DNA from: Azospirillum brasilense
Lineage (GTDB): Bacteria; Pseudomonadota; Alphaproteobacteria; Azospirillales; Azospirillaceae
Direction: 5' to 3'
NCBI RefSeq assembly: GCF_003349955.1
Contig: NZ_QLKQ01000050.1
Span: forward strand, 1-54,856
DNA: 54,856 bases
In this document: positions 9,684-17,692 of the stretch, one piece after another
How positions within the stretch are numbered: position 1 is the stretch's first letter
How the letters are laid out: every line of letters starts with the position of its first letter
Program-made: the position numbers and the translations under genes
The notes under the pieces: model-generated
What the model saw: the letters and a program-made list of their open reading frames with translations, nothing else
What the model was told of the DNA's origin: nothing
The model's database searches: none

Positions 9684-11018
9684 TTACGCCTCCAGCAGGG
9701 TGACCGTGGTGCGCACCGCGCTTTCCGGCAGCAGGGCGGAGGCGACGGCGACGATCTCACGCGCCGATTTCCAGGCGCCGCCGCCGCCCGCCGGGCCGTT
9801 GGTGTAGAGGGTTTCGACCTCGTTCCCGATCCGGGCGGCCTCCTCCAGCGTGGCCGTCCGCCCGGCCACCCGCAGGCGGACCTCGTAGGGCGCGTGGCCG
9901 CGCGACAGCCGGTCGCCGTGCAGCGCGTCGAGGCCGATCAGGTCGAACCGCAATTCCTGGGTCCGCACGCCGGTCAGGGCCAGCCGCTCGCGGACGATCT
10001 CCAGCGCGAGCCGCCCGCGCTCGACCGCTCCCGGTCCGGCGTAGGAGATCTGCCCCTCGCCGATGCAGCTGTCGATGTAGCCGATGGACAGCTTCAGAAG
10101 CCCGGTCCGCGCGGCGCCGCGCCCGCCATGGACGCGCACCCGGTCCGGCCCGTCGCCTTCGACGCGGGCGGCGGAGAAGTCGGCGACCACGTCCGGTTGG
10201 TAATAGCGCGCCGGGTCGTGAATCTCGTAGAGGAGTTGCTCCTTCACGGTGGCCGGCGTGACGCAGCCGCCGGTGCCGGGCAGCTTGGTCACCTCCAGGG
10301 TGCCGTCCGCGTGGATTTCGCCGATGGGAAAGCCCAGCCGGGCGAGCGCCGGCACGTCCTTGACACCGGGGTCCGCGAAATAGCCGCCGGTCACCTGCCC
10401 GGCGCATTCCAGCAGATGGCCGGCCATGGTGCCGCGCCCCAGCGCGTCCCAATCGTCCATCCGCCAGCCGAATTCATGGACCATCGGAGCGAGGAACAGC
10501 GCCGGGTCGGCGGCCCGTCCGGTGATGACCACGTCGGCGCCAGCGGCCAGCGCCTCGACGATGGGGCCGGCGCCGATGTAGGCGTTGGCCGAAATCACGC
10601 GGTCGCCGAGCCCGCGCAGGGTGCCGCCGTCCTCCAGGGCGACGTCGAGTTCGCGGGCGACCGCCAGCACGTCGTCCCCGGTCACGGCGGCGATCCGCAG
10701 CCCGTCCAGCCCCAGGGAGCGGGCGACGGCCCGCGTCGCCTCGGCGGCGCCGAGCGGGTTGGCCGCCCCCATGTTGGTGATCAGCCGCACCCCGTGGCGC
10801 CGGCAGGCGCCGAGCACGGCGGCCATGCGGACCGTCAGCAGCGGGTCGTAGCCCCCGGCCGGGTCGCGCTGCCGCGCCTGCTGGGCCAGGGCGATCGTCC
10901 GCTCGGCCAGGCATTCGAAGACGAGGTAGTCGAGGCCGCCCCGTTCGGCGAGATCGATGGCCGGCTCGATGCGGTCGCCGGAATAGCCGGCGCCGGACCC
11001 GATCCTGATGCGCTGCAT
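9684..11018 (-). CDS. DUF1446 / acyclic terpene utilisation AtuA family protein
   Basis: 444 aa. The N-terminus (IRIGSGAGYSGDRIEPAIDL, then GGLDYLVFECLAERT) and the conserved internal parts (ITNMGAANP, ANAYIGAGPIVEAL, VVITGRAADPALFL) identify the DUF1446 family. AtuA of Pseudomonas is needed for growth on acyclic terpenes, but the same family occurs in many non-terpene operons and its reaction is not settled. It is the first large gene of the operon, so the substrate probably meets it early. The start ATG 11018 has GAGGA 8 bp upstream; that GAGGA overlaps the TGA of a possible 33-residue ORF. Confidence 0.9.
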   Translation of the reverse strand: MQRIRIGSGAGYSGDRIEPAIDLAERGGLDYLVFECLAERTIALAQQARQRDPAGGYDPLLTVRMAAVLGACRRHGVRLITNMGAANPLGAAEATRAVARSLGLDGLRIAAVTGDDVLAVARELDVALEDGGTLRGLGDRVISANAYIGAGPIVEALAAGADVVITGRAADPALFLAPMVHEFGWRMDDWDALGRGTMAGHLLECAGQVTGGYFADPGVKDVPALARLGFPIGEIHADGTLEVTKLPGTGGCVTPATVKEQLLYEIHDPARYYQPDVVADFSAARVEGDGPDRVRVHGGRGAARTGLLKLSIGYIDSCIGEGQISYAGPGAVERGRLALEIVRERLALTGVRTQELRFDLIGLDALHGDRLSRGHAPYEVRLRVAGRTATLEEAARIGNEVETLYTNGPAGGGGAWKSAREIVAVASALLPESAVRTTVTLLEA

Positions 11019-11027
11019 CGACGGTCC

Positions 11028-11129
11028 TCAGCGCGGCGACGGGACGGGGTGGGGCGCGGCGGCGCCGATGGCGGCGCCCATGGCGACTCCCATGGCGGTC
11101 TGGGCGCCGCCGGTGATCGAGGCTGGCAT
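11028..11129 (-). CDS. Possible 33-residue small protein or leader ORF
   Basis: A 34-codon frame starts at ATG 11129, preceded by a strong ribosome site (AAGGGGGGAGACC), and ends with TGA at 11028, 9 bp before the DUF1446 start. Its TGA forms part of the GAGGA of the next gene, which suggests translational coupling. The peptide is Ala/Gly-rich with repeated small-residue spacing (GVAMGAAIGAAA) and a Pro-rich tail (PHPVPSPR). It could be a tiny membrane-associated peptide or only a coupling leader. The good ribosome site is the main support; there is no homolog I recognise. Confidence 0.35.
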   Translation of the reverse strand: MPASITGGAQTAMGVAMGAAIGAAAPHPVPSPR

Positions 11130-11228
11130 GGTCTCCCCCCTTGCGTTCTTCTTCGTTCCGGTTCCTCCGCCGCGGCGCGTCGCGCCGACGGGGATGAATT
11201 CCGCTGTATGCAGATCATCCTTATCGAG

Positions 11229-11260
11229 ATTGTTCGCGCAAACAATTGAATTGATTCAAT
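11229..11260. promoter_or_regulatory. Two adjacent palindromes in the LysR/operon divergent region
   Basis: ATTGTT-CGCGCA-AACAAT (11229-11246) is followed directly by ATTGAAT-TG-ATTCAAT (11245-11260), in an AT-rich island within GC-rich DNA. They lie 21-52 bp before the LysR start and 100 bp before the first possible ORF of the minus operon. This is the expected place for LysR-type binding sites controlling both directions. Binding by the adjacent LysR is inferred from position and symmetry. Confidence 0.55.
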
Positions 11261-11280
11261 GCCAGTAATAGAGTTGAGCT

Positions 11281-12177
11281 ATGGATCTCAGCCTCCGCCA
11301 GATACGCGCCTTCCTCGCCGCCGCGCAGACCCGCAGCTTCACGCGGGCGGCGGAGTCGCTGCACGTCGCCCAGCCGACCCTGACCGTGCAGATCCGGCGG
11401 CTGGAGGAGGCCCTGGCGGTCAAGCTGTTCGACCGCAACACGCGATCCGTCGAGCTGACCCGCATCGGCAGGGAACTGCTGCCGGTGTTCCAGCGCATGG
11501 TCCACGACCTGGACGCCGTGGTGGTCGACACCCATGAGATCGCCGCGATGCGGCGCGGGGTGGTGCGCGTGGCGGCGCTGCCGACCATCGCGGCGGGCGT
11601 GCTGCCCGACGCCATCCAGTCCTTCCGCGAGCGTCACCCCGGCGTGACCTTCGTTCTGAAGGACGTCATCGCCAGCCGCGTGCTCGGGCTCGTCCGGTCG
11701 GAGGAGGTGGATCTCGGGGTTACGGGGGGCGAGGTGAAGGGACAGGACATCGACACGGTGCTGGAGGTGCGCGACCGGATGCACATCGTCTTCCCGCAGG
11801 GCCATGCCGTCGGCGATCTTCCGCGGGTGACCATCGAGACGCTGGCCGAGGTGCCGCTGGTGCTGATGGACCCGGCGACCAGCGTCCGCGAGATCGTCGA
11901 CGAGGCGTTCCTGTCCGCCGGACGGATCGCCAAGCCGGTTTGCGAGGCGACCTACATGATGACGGCGATCGCCATGGTGCGGGCGGGGCTGGGCCTGACG
12001 ATCCTGCCGGGCTCCGCCCGCGAGATCGCCGCGGAGCCGACCTTGCGCTCGCGCCCCATCGACATGCTCGCATTTTCCCGTCCCCTCAGGGTCATCCGCA
12101 AGACGGGGCGGTCCCTCCCGCCGCTGGCCGAAGCCTTCCTCGATCACCTCTGCGGGACGTTGGTGGAGAAAGGGTGA
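11281..12177 (+). CDS. LysR-type transcriptional regulator
   Basis: 298 aa, typical LTTR length. The winged helix-turn-helix covers about residues 2-60 (LRQIRAFLAAAQTRSFTRAA, then VAQPTLTVQIRRLEE). The effector-binding domain covers about 88-295. It is divergent from the AtuA/Liv/dehydrogenase operon, with palindromes between, so it is the likely regulator of that operon and of itself. The inducer is probably the imported compound or a metabolite, unknown here. Confidence 0.93.
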   Translation: MDLSLRQIRAFLAAAQTRSFTRAAESLHVAQPTLTVQIRRLEEALAVKLFDRNTRSVELTRIGRELLPVFQRMVHDLDAVVVDTHEIAAMRRGVVRVAALPTIAAGVLPDAIQSFRERHPGVTFVLKDVIASRVLGLVRSEEVDLGVTGGEVKGQDIDTVLEVRDRMHIVFPQGHAVGDLPRVTIETLAEVPLVLMDPATSVREIVDEAFLSAGRIAKPVCEATYMMTAIAMVRAGLGLTILPGSAREIAAEPTLRSRPIDMLAFSRPLRVIRKTGRSLPPLAEAFLDHLCGTLVEKG

Positions 12178-12346
12178 ACCGGTGGCGACCGCGTCGTGGA
12201 CACCGCCGCCGACAATGCGACGAGGCGCGGTCCGCGACGCTGCGCGACGGTTGCCATTGAGAGCGGGCTGATGCTGCGCTTGGCGTTCGGCCATCCCCGC
12301 GACACCCCCATTGCCAATTTTTTGCCCCAAAGTCCTCAACAACAGC

Positions 12347-12391
12347 TTGCCGGACGGAACGCACCCGGTGTAATGACTGACGGTCAGTCAT
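12347..12391 (+). promoter_or_regulatory. TetR operator overlapping a promoter
   Basis: ATGACTGACGGTCAGTCAT at 12373-12391 is a perfect 9-bp inverted repeat around one G, the form of many TetR operators. A plausible promoter precedes and overlaps it: TTGCCG (12347-12352), 16 bp, TGTAAT (12369-12374). The ATG of the TetR gene is at 12408. Repressor binding here would block its own transcription and that of the overlapping CPBP gene. The palindrome is seen directly; the promoter boxes are weak matches. Confidence 0.7.
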
Positions 12392-12407
12392 ATTTGGGGC
12401 GCATGTC

Positions 12408-13079
12408 ATGCCACGCACCAGCAAACCTGCCGATGTCCGATCCGCCGAAATCCTGAGCGCAGCCGCACGGCTGTTCCGCCAGCACGGCGCCAGCGCCGTG
12501 TCGATCGATCAGATCGCTCGCGAGGCCGGTATCGCAAAGGGCACCTTCTATCTTTACTTCCAGTCCATGCGGGACCTGCTGGCGCGCATGGCGGAGGCGA
12601 CGGTGACTGCCATGGCCGAGAACGTGGAGCGGGTCATCGCAACGTCCGAAGGCGCGCCATACGAAACGCTGGTCCTCGCTTTGACCGCGCTGAAGGCGGT
12701 GGAATCGGATCATGCGCCGCTGACCCAGGCGCTCGATCACCCGGACAATGTCGAACTGCAGGAACGGGCCAACATTGCGCTGGTCCTCAAGATCGGCCCC
12801 CTGTTCGCCAACGTGATCGAGCGCGGCCGCGAAACCGGGGACTTCGCCGTCGAGGACCCGCTGTCGACCATTCAGTTCATTCTCGCCGGACAGGCCTTCC
12901 TGCTCGGGAATCCCCGGTTCGGCTGGTCGCAGGACGAGCAGGGCGCGCGGCTGATGGCGACGCTGCGCCTGACCGAACGCGCCCTCGGCGCGCGCCCGGG
13001 CAGTCTCGTCTCGGCATTTCTGGCCGTTCTGGCCGGAGCGGCGCCGGGGTCCGCCGAAGCGGGGCGGCCGCAATCATGA
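12408..13079 (+). CDS. TetR family transcriptional regulator
   Basis: 223 aa. The N-terminal DNA-binding domain is at about residues 10-58 (ILSAAARLFRQHGASAVSID, then GIAKGTFYLYFQSM), with a helical ligand domain after it. It starts 16 bp downstream of a perfect TetR-type palindrome, so it is almost certainly autoregulated. Its TGA overlaps the ATG of the CPBP protease gene (ATGA), making the two one unit. Codon use is somewhat less GC-extreme than in neighbouring operons, consistent with a separately acquired cassette (judged by eye). Confidence 0.92.
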   Translation: MPRTSKPADVRSAEILSAAARLFRQHGASAVSIDQIAREAGIAKGTFYLYFQSMRDLLARMAEATVTAMAENVERVIATSEGAPYETLVLALTALKAVESDHAPLTQALDHPDNVELQERANIALVLKIGPLFANVIERGRETGDFAVEDPLSTIQFILAGQAFLLGNPRFGWSQDEQGARLMATLRLTERALGARPGSLVSAFLAVLAGAAPGSAEAGRPQS

Positions 13080-13942
13080 CCGAGGATCGGATCATTCAAC
13101 GCTACGACCGTCCTTGGACGTTCTACGCCCTTGCCACGCTGGGCTCATGGATGGCCTGGGGAGGCGCGGTATGGCTGAGCCATCGGGACGGAATCGGGCC
13201 TGCCGGCCTGACGATCGTGGCCGCGCTTCTGTTGCTGGGGCTGCTTTTTCCCTTCCTCACCGCTTGGCGGTTGACGCGACGCGACCCGGTTCTGCGCGAC
13301 GACCTGCACCGCCGTCTGGCCCGGCCCGACCGGCGGCAACTGGGCCTTGCGACTCTGGGCGCGGGCATCATGCTCGGCAGCATCCTTCTGGCGCAGGCCC
13401 TGTCCCTGCTGCTCGGCTACAGCACCGAACAATTCCGCTTTGCGGCCCATGCCTCCTTTTCCGCCGGCATCCTGCCGGGCTGGTTCCCGTTGGTTCTGGC
13501 GCCGATCATCGAGGAGCTGAGCTGGCATTCCTATGGGACCGACTGCCTGAGGCGTCACATGACGCTGTTCTGGACCTCGATCGTCTTTGCCCTCTATTGG
13601 ACGGTCTGGCATGCGCCACTCGGCATGGTCGCTCATTATTATCAGGCGCAAGTCGCTGAAAGTGGATGGATCCACACGCTGAATTTCGCGCTGAGCCTGT
13701 TTCCGTTCGTGCTGATCATGAACTGGCTCTATTACCGTTCCAACCGCAGCATCCTTGTCGCCATTGTATTTCATCTGAGCGCCGGTCTGTTCAACGAAGT
13801 TTTTCAAACCCATCCGGACACCAAGGTGATCCAGACGGGGCTTCTCTTCGCATTGACTGCGGCCATCATCGCAGCCGATCCAAGCTTCTTTTTCGGCCAA
13901 GCCTCCTTTTCGGCAAGACGGTTCGTGGTTTGCCGTCGCTGA
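13076..13942 (+). CDS. CPBP (CAAX-protease-like) intramembrane protein
   Basis: 288 aa with about eight hydrophobic segments. Motif 1 of the CPBP/Abi family appears at residue 145 as EELSWHSYG, and motif 2 as WTVWHAPLG. The usual first motif is EExxxR; here the Arg position is His (Glu-Glu-Leu-Ser-Trp-His), so either the catalytic arrangement differs or this belongs to a less-studied subgroup. Members include CAAX prenyl-protease-like enzymes, bacteriocin self-immunity proteins and regulators of anti-sigma factors. It is translationally coupled to the TetR gene, so expression is probably induced by the TetR ligand. Substrate unknown. Confidence 0.82.
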   Translation: MTEDRIIQRYDRPWTFYALATLGSWMAWGGAVWLSHRDGIGPAGLTIVAALLLLGLLFPFLTAWRLTRRDPVLRDDLHRRLARPDRRQLGLATLGAGIMLGSILLAQALSLLLGYSTEQFRFAAHASFSAGILPGWFPLVLAPIIEELSWHSYGTDCLRRHMTLFWTSIVFALYWTVWHAPLGMVAHYYQAQVAESGWIHTLNFALSLFPFVLIMNWLYYRSNRSILVAIVFHLSAGLFNEVFQTHPDTKVIQTGLLFALTAAIIAADPSFFFGQASFSARRFVVCRR

Positions 13943-14096
13943 AGGCACTCTCCGTGAAATAGACGGGCCTGAGTTTTGCGTGACGCGCCGTCGCGTGGAC
14001 GCAAACGAGTTGCAAACGTCGTGACCCACCAGAGGGGTGAGATTGTGAGAGCCGTCCGGAAACGCTTTCGTGCCGGGAATACCCGCCAGTTCCGTC

Positions 14097-14116
14097 ATTC
14101 CCGCGAAAGCGGGAAT
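14097..14116. repeat. REP-like palindrome ATTCCCGC-GAAA-GCGGGAAT
   Basis: A perfect 8-bp stem with a GAAA tetraloop, flanked by GTC and CC to give the GTCATTCCCGC...GCGGGAATCC form found in many copies in diverse proteobacterial genomes. It lies between the convergent CPBP and LacI genes and may also stop transcription. The 225-bp gap holds nothing else I recognise. Confidence 0.75.
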
Positions 14117-14167
14117 CCGGGGCGTATCGGCCGCGCGTAAGGCGAGGTCCAACCGGGGGACGGCCCC

Positions 14168-15277
14168 TCAGCTGCTGCCGCGCCGGGTCAGGGTCAGTTC
14201 GACGGCGCAGATCGGTTCCGACGGCATCTCGCCGCGCATCCGCTGCAGGATCATCGATCCGGCCTGGCGGCCGAGGTCGCGGCTGTCGATCCCGATGGTG
14301 GTCAGGCCGGGCGGCAGCTCTTCGGCGACGTCGTTGTGGCCGAAGCCGAGAATGGCGATGTCGTCGGGCAGACGCATGCCCAGCCGGCGCGCCTCCAGCA
14401 GCGCGCCGGTGGCCAGCAGGTCGTTGGCGCAGAACACCGCCTCGACCGCCGCGTTGCGCGACAGAAGGTCGCCGAGCGCGCGGCGGCCGTCGACCATGCT
14501 GCTGACCCCGTCGACCGACAGTTCGGCGACGATGTCGAGCCCGGCGGCGCGGGCGCCCTCGCGGAAACCGGTGAGGCGAAGGGCGCCGCGGCCGCTGCGG
14601 CGGCCGATGAAGCCGACGCGGCGGTAGCCGCGCTCGGCGAAATGCTCGGCCGCCTGGCGGCCGCTGTCGATGTTCGAGAAGCCGACCAGCATGTCGATCG
14701 GGTCGCGGGGATAGGCCCAAGTCTCCATGATCGGGATTCCCAGCGCCCGCAGAGCCCGCCGGTTCTCCTCGATCTCGATGACGCCGGTGAACATGACCGC
14801 CGCCGGGCGCATCTCGCGCAGCGACTGGATCATCGTCGTCTCCTTGGCGTAGGAGTAGGAGGTCTGCCCGATCATCAGCTGGTAGCCCTGCGGCTCCAGG
14901 ACCTCGCCGCAGCCCTGAACCGCGAGGCAGAACTGCTCGCTCTGCAGGTTCGAGACGAAGGCGGCGACGATGTTCGACTGGCCGGACCTCAGCGCGCGGG
15001 CGTGGGGGTTGGTGGCGTAGCCGGTGCGCTCCACGATCTCCAGGATCTTGCGGCGCTTGGCCTCGGCAACCTTTTCCGGATGGCGCAGGGCGCGCGAGAC
15101 GGTGATCGGCGAGACCCCGGCAAGCCGGGCGATCTCGACGATGCGCGGCGGAGCCGCCCCGTCGCGGGGCACCCCTTCGACCGGGTTCCCGTCGCGTGAA
15201 GGAAGCGGTTCCGCTGCCCGCAGGCGGAGGACGTCGTCGATGGTCGGCGGCCGCTTTGCCGCACCGGTGTCACTCAT
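14168..15277 (-). CDS. LacI family transcriptional regulator
   Basis: 369 aa. An unusual N-terminal extension of about 40 residues precedes the helix-turn-helix (VEIARLAGVSPITVSRALRH, about 45-65) and hinge (YATNPHARALRSG). A periplasmic-binding-like effector domain follows, about 105-369. It is the last gene of the minus-strand operon beginning at 21049, 44 bp after the deacylase gene. It very probably acts at the two LacI-type palindromes (21101-21149) at the head of that operon, giving an autoregulated circuit. The extension could be trimmed if a later start is used, but no internal ATG precedes the HTH. Confidence 0.93.
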   Translation of the reverse strand: MSDTGAAKRPPTIDDVLRLRAAEPLPSRDGNPVEGVPRDGAAPPRIVEIARLAGVSPITVSRALRHPEKVAEAKRRKILEIVERTGYATNPHARALRSGQSNIVAAFVSNLQSEQFCLAVQGCGEVLEPQGYQLMIGQTSYSYAKETTMIQSLREMRPAAVMFTGVIEIEENRRALRALGIPIMETWAYPRDPIDMLVGFSNIDSGRQAAEHFAERGYRRVGFIGRRSGRGALRLTGFREGARAAGLDIVAELSVDGVSSMVDGRRALGDLLSRNAAVEAVFCANDLLATGALLEARRLGMRLPDDIAILGFGHNDVAEELPPGLTTIGIDSRDLGRQAGSMILQRMRGEMPSEPICAVELTLTRRGSS

Positions 15278-15321
15278 GCCGCCCGTCTCCCGTCTGTTGG
15301 TCCGCGGTTGTGAATCCGCGG

Positions 15322-16368
15322 TCAGGCCGCCCGCGTCAGGATGCCCGCCTCCTCGACCGGACGCGCCACCTGGATCAGGCAGTCGCCGGCCTCGCTGTCG
15401 CTGTGCAGGCGCCGCGAGATGACGATGCCCGCCTCCTGGAAGCGCAGTTCCTCCTCCGGCTGGTCGAGCCGCGTCAGGTCGTGGAACCAGCCGGCGAGGT
15501 CGCCGGCGGCGACCCGCGCCCCGACATCGACCGCCGGCTCGAACCAGCCGCGCCGCAGCGCGTAGATGGCCTGCCGGTGGCTGTCAAGCTGAAGCAGTTG
15601 CATGGGCAACTGCATGGAGGCCGGGGCAGGCCCGGACGCCGCGAGGACCGGCGCATCGGTCACGCCGACGGCGATCAGCAGGTTGTCGATGGCGCGGGCG
15701 GTGTAGGCCATGGTCTCCGGCGTCACCGTGCCGCCGCCGCCGAACTCGCCGCTGATGCCGATGACCCCGGCCCGCGCCGCCGCCGCCATCGAGGTCGGCG
15801 CCGTCGCGCCGTTCTCCGCCACGAAGCCGTAGGGCATGCCGAGCGCCCGCATCAGATCCAGGGCGCGGCCCAACCGCTCGGGCGTGCCCTGCCGCTCGAT
15901 CAGGGCGCACGGCAGGTGGGCCATCGAGGTGCCACCGGAATGGAGGTCGAACACCACGTCGTGGCGCGGAAACAGCTCGTGCTCCAGGAAATGCGCCAGC
16001 CGGAAGGTCGGAGACCCGGCGGGATCGCCGGGGAAGGCGCGATTGAGGTTGCCCTCGTCCAGCGGCGAGCGGCGCCGCGCCGCCATCACGGCCGGCGCGT
16101 TGGTGGCCGGCAGGATCGTCACCTCGCCGCGGATGCGCGCGGGGTCGAGCCGGCGGAACAGGCGGCCCAGCAGCAATTCGCCTTCGTACTCGTCGCCATG
16201 GTTGCCCGCCATCAGCAGCACGCGCGGACCAGCCCCGTTGCGCACGCGGCAGACCGGGACCTTCACCTGATAATAGGGGGAGCGGTCCACCGAGAACGGG
16301 ATGCTGAGGAAATCCAGCGACTTGCCGTCGGCGGCGAAATCGAGCGCGTGGTAGAGGCCAGTGTGCAT
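15322..16368 (-). CDS. Zinc-dependent deacylase (succinylglutamate desuccinylase/aspartoacylase family, DoeB-like)
   Basis: 348 aa. Zinc-site motifs of the M14-like aspartoacylase family are visible: MAGNHGDEYEGE (His and Glu ligands near residue 56) and VFDLHSGG (His near 139), with a glutamate near ISGEFGGGG. It should remove an acyl group from an N-acyl amino acid in the cytoplasm. The nearest family memory is DoeB/EutE, N-acetyl-diaminobutyrate deacetylase, but the other ectoine-degradation genes are absent, so that role is not claimed. In this operon it may release a free amino acid for the PLP deaminase. A strong hairpin lies just upstream. Confidence 0.85.
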   Translation of the reverse strand: MHTGLYHALDFAADGKSLDFLSIPFSVDRSPYYQVKVPVCRVRNGAGPRVLLMAGNHGDEYEGELLLGRLFRRLDPARIRGEVTILPATNAPAVMAARRRSPLDEGNLNRAFPGDPAGSPTFRLAHFLEHELFPRHDVVFDLHSGGTSMAHLPCALIERQGTPERLGRALDLMRALGMPYGFVAENGATAPTSMAAAARAGVIGISGEFGGGGTVTPETMAYTARAIDNLLIAVGVTDAPVLAASGPAPASMQLPMQLLQLDSHRQAIYALRRGWFEPAVDVGARVAAGDLAGWFHDLTRLDQPEEELRFQEAGIVISRRLHSDSEAGDCLIQVARPVEEAGILTRAA

Positions 16369-16390
16369 TCCAAAAACCTTCTGGCGGAGG

Positions 16391-16418
16391 GGCGCCCTGG
16401 CAGCGTTTGCCGGGCGCC
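16391..16418 (-). promoter_or_regulatory. Intercistronic hairpin before the deacylase gene
   Basis: GGCGCCC (16391-16397) pairs with GGGCGCC (16412-16418), and inside it GGCA (16399-16402) pairs with TGCC (16408-16411) around a 5-base loop. It lies between RidA and the deacylase, 22 bp before the deacylase start. It may adjust downstream expression by partial termination or mRNA protection. Function inferred. Confidence 0.5.
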
Positions 16419-16444
16419 TTCTCCGGTTCGCCGAAAAAGCCCGC

Positions 16445-16789
16445 TTACAGCGAGGCCAGCGCCGTCATCTCGACGCGCAGGTCCGGGTCGGCCAGCCGCG
16501 CCTCGGTGCAGGCGCGGGCCGGCGGGTTGGCCGGGTCGATCCAGGCGTCGTAGACCTCGTTCATGGCGTCAAAGTCGGTGATGTGCGGCAGGAAGACGTT
16601 GACGGCGACCAGCTTCGACTTGTCGGTGCCGGCCTCCTCCAGCAGGGCGTCGATCTTCGCCAGCACGTCCCGGGTCTGCTCCCCGATCGAACCCTTGCGG
16701 TTGTTGGCGACCTGACCCGCGATGTGGACCATGCCCTGGCAGACGACGGCCTGGCTCATGCGCGAGCCGACCTGGAACCTCGTGATCAT
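16445..16789 (-). CDS. RidA family (YjgF/YER057c/UK114) protein
   Basis: 114 aa from ATG 16789, which has AGAGAGG 8 bp upstream; the frame is open further, but that part overlaps the next gene and is not conserved. Family marks are VVCQGMVHIAGQV, FDAMNEVYDAW and NPPARACTEARLADPDLRVE. The Arg in PPARAC matches the conserved Arg that holds the carboxylate in RidA. RidA enzymes hydrolyse reactive enamine/imine products of PLP-dependent deaminases. That fits the deaminase gene at the head of this operon very well. Confidence 0.9.
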   Translation of the reverse strand: MITRFQVGSRMSQAVVCQGMVHIAGQVANNRKGSIGEQTRDVLAKIDALLEEAGTDKSKLVAVNVFLPHITDFDAMNEVYDAWIDPANPPARACTEARLADPDLRVEMTALASL

Positions 16790-16824
16790 CGAATGAAACC
16801 TCTCTTGCGGTGCCGAACGGCGGG

Positions 16825-17625
16825 TTACATCTGCGGGAGCGTCTGCTTTTCCTTGAACCACGTCATCTGCAGGGCGCCCAGCTTGCCGTTCAGGCGGTTG
16901 TAGAACAGGAAGGTGTTGATCCAGTTGACCAAGTCCTGCTCGCCGTGGCGGACGGCCACATGGGCCGGCGACTGGCGGATCAGGAACTTCTGCTCGACCT
17001 CCTTGCCGGGATTGTCCTGCGCGACCTTCAGTGCGATGGCGCTGTTCTCGGCGAAGGTCTCGACCTGCCCGGCCAGATAGGCGGCGATGGCGCCGGGGGT
17101 GTCCTCGAAGCGGACCAGCTTGGCGCCGGGGACGTTGTCGGTCAGCCAGATGTCGAGCGTCGAGCCCTTGGCGACGCCGATGCTGCGGCCCTTCAGACCC
17201 TCCGGGTCGGTGGCGGTGGCCATCGACTTCGGCCCGTAGACGCCGAGATTGACCGCCGCGTAGGGCTGGGAGAATGTCACCTGCTGGGCGCGCTCCGGCG
17301 TCGCGCCGGCGGCGGCGATCAGCACGTCCACCTTGTTGGCGAGCAGGCTGGGGATGCGGTTGGCGCCGGTCACCTGGACCAGCTCCAGCTTCACGCCCAT
17401 GTCGGCGGCCATCAGCTTGGCGAGGTCGATGTCGAGGCCGGCGGCCTCGCCCTTGGCGTCCTTGAAGCCCCAGGGGGCGGCGTCCATCAGCACGCCGACG
17501 CGCAGCTTGCCGGCCGACAGCGCGTTCTGCAGGGCATCCGCCTTCGCGGCGGACGGCAGGGCGGCGGACAGGGCGACGGTGGCGCAGACCGCCACGGCGG
17601 CGGCAAGGGTCCGGAAGAGTCTCAC
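16825..17625 (-). CDS. Periplasmic amino acid-binding protein (polar amino acid ABC type)
   Basis: 266 aa. An export signal occupies about residues 1-29 (TLAAAVAVCATVALSAALPS, cleavage near AKA-DA). The rest is a type II binding fold of the HisJ/GlnH family (GKLRVGVLMDAAPWGFKD, then GLDIDLAKLMAADMGVKLEL). The start is GTG at 17625, supported by AGAGGAG 8 bp upstream; the nearby ATG at 17630 runs into a stop after one codon. It feeds the two permeases and ATPase of the same operon. The ligand is probably an amino acid or acylated derivative. Confidence 0.9.
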   Translation of the reverse strand: MRLFRTLAAAVAVCATVALSAALPSAAKADALQNALSAGKLRVGVLMDAAPWGFKDAKGEAAGLDIDLAKLMAADMGVKLELVQVTGANRIPSLLANKVDVLIAAAGATPERAQQVTFSQPYAAVNLGVYGPKSMATATDPEGLKGRSIGVAKGSTLDIWLTDNVPGAKLVRFEDTPGAIAAYLAGQVETFAENSAIALKVAQDNPGKEVEQKFLIRQSPAHVAVRHGEQDLVNWINTFLFYNRLNGKLGALQMTWFKEKQTLPQM

Positions 17626-17653
17626 GACATTGCTCCTCTGTTCTGGTGGTTGT

Positions 17654-17674
17654 CCGGTTTTCGGGAGGAACCGG
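17654..17674 (-). promoter_or_regulatory. Intercistronic hairpin between ATPase and binding-protein genes
   Basis: CCGGTT (17654-17659) pairs perfectly with AACCGG (17669-17674) around a 9-base loop. Such stem-loops often separate ABC-transporter cistrons and set different mRNA levels, binding proteins being needed in excess. It lies just 5' of the binding-protein message. Role inferred. Confidence 0.4.
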
Positions 17675-17692
17675 TGGTCGGTTCGGCGCGCC

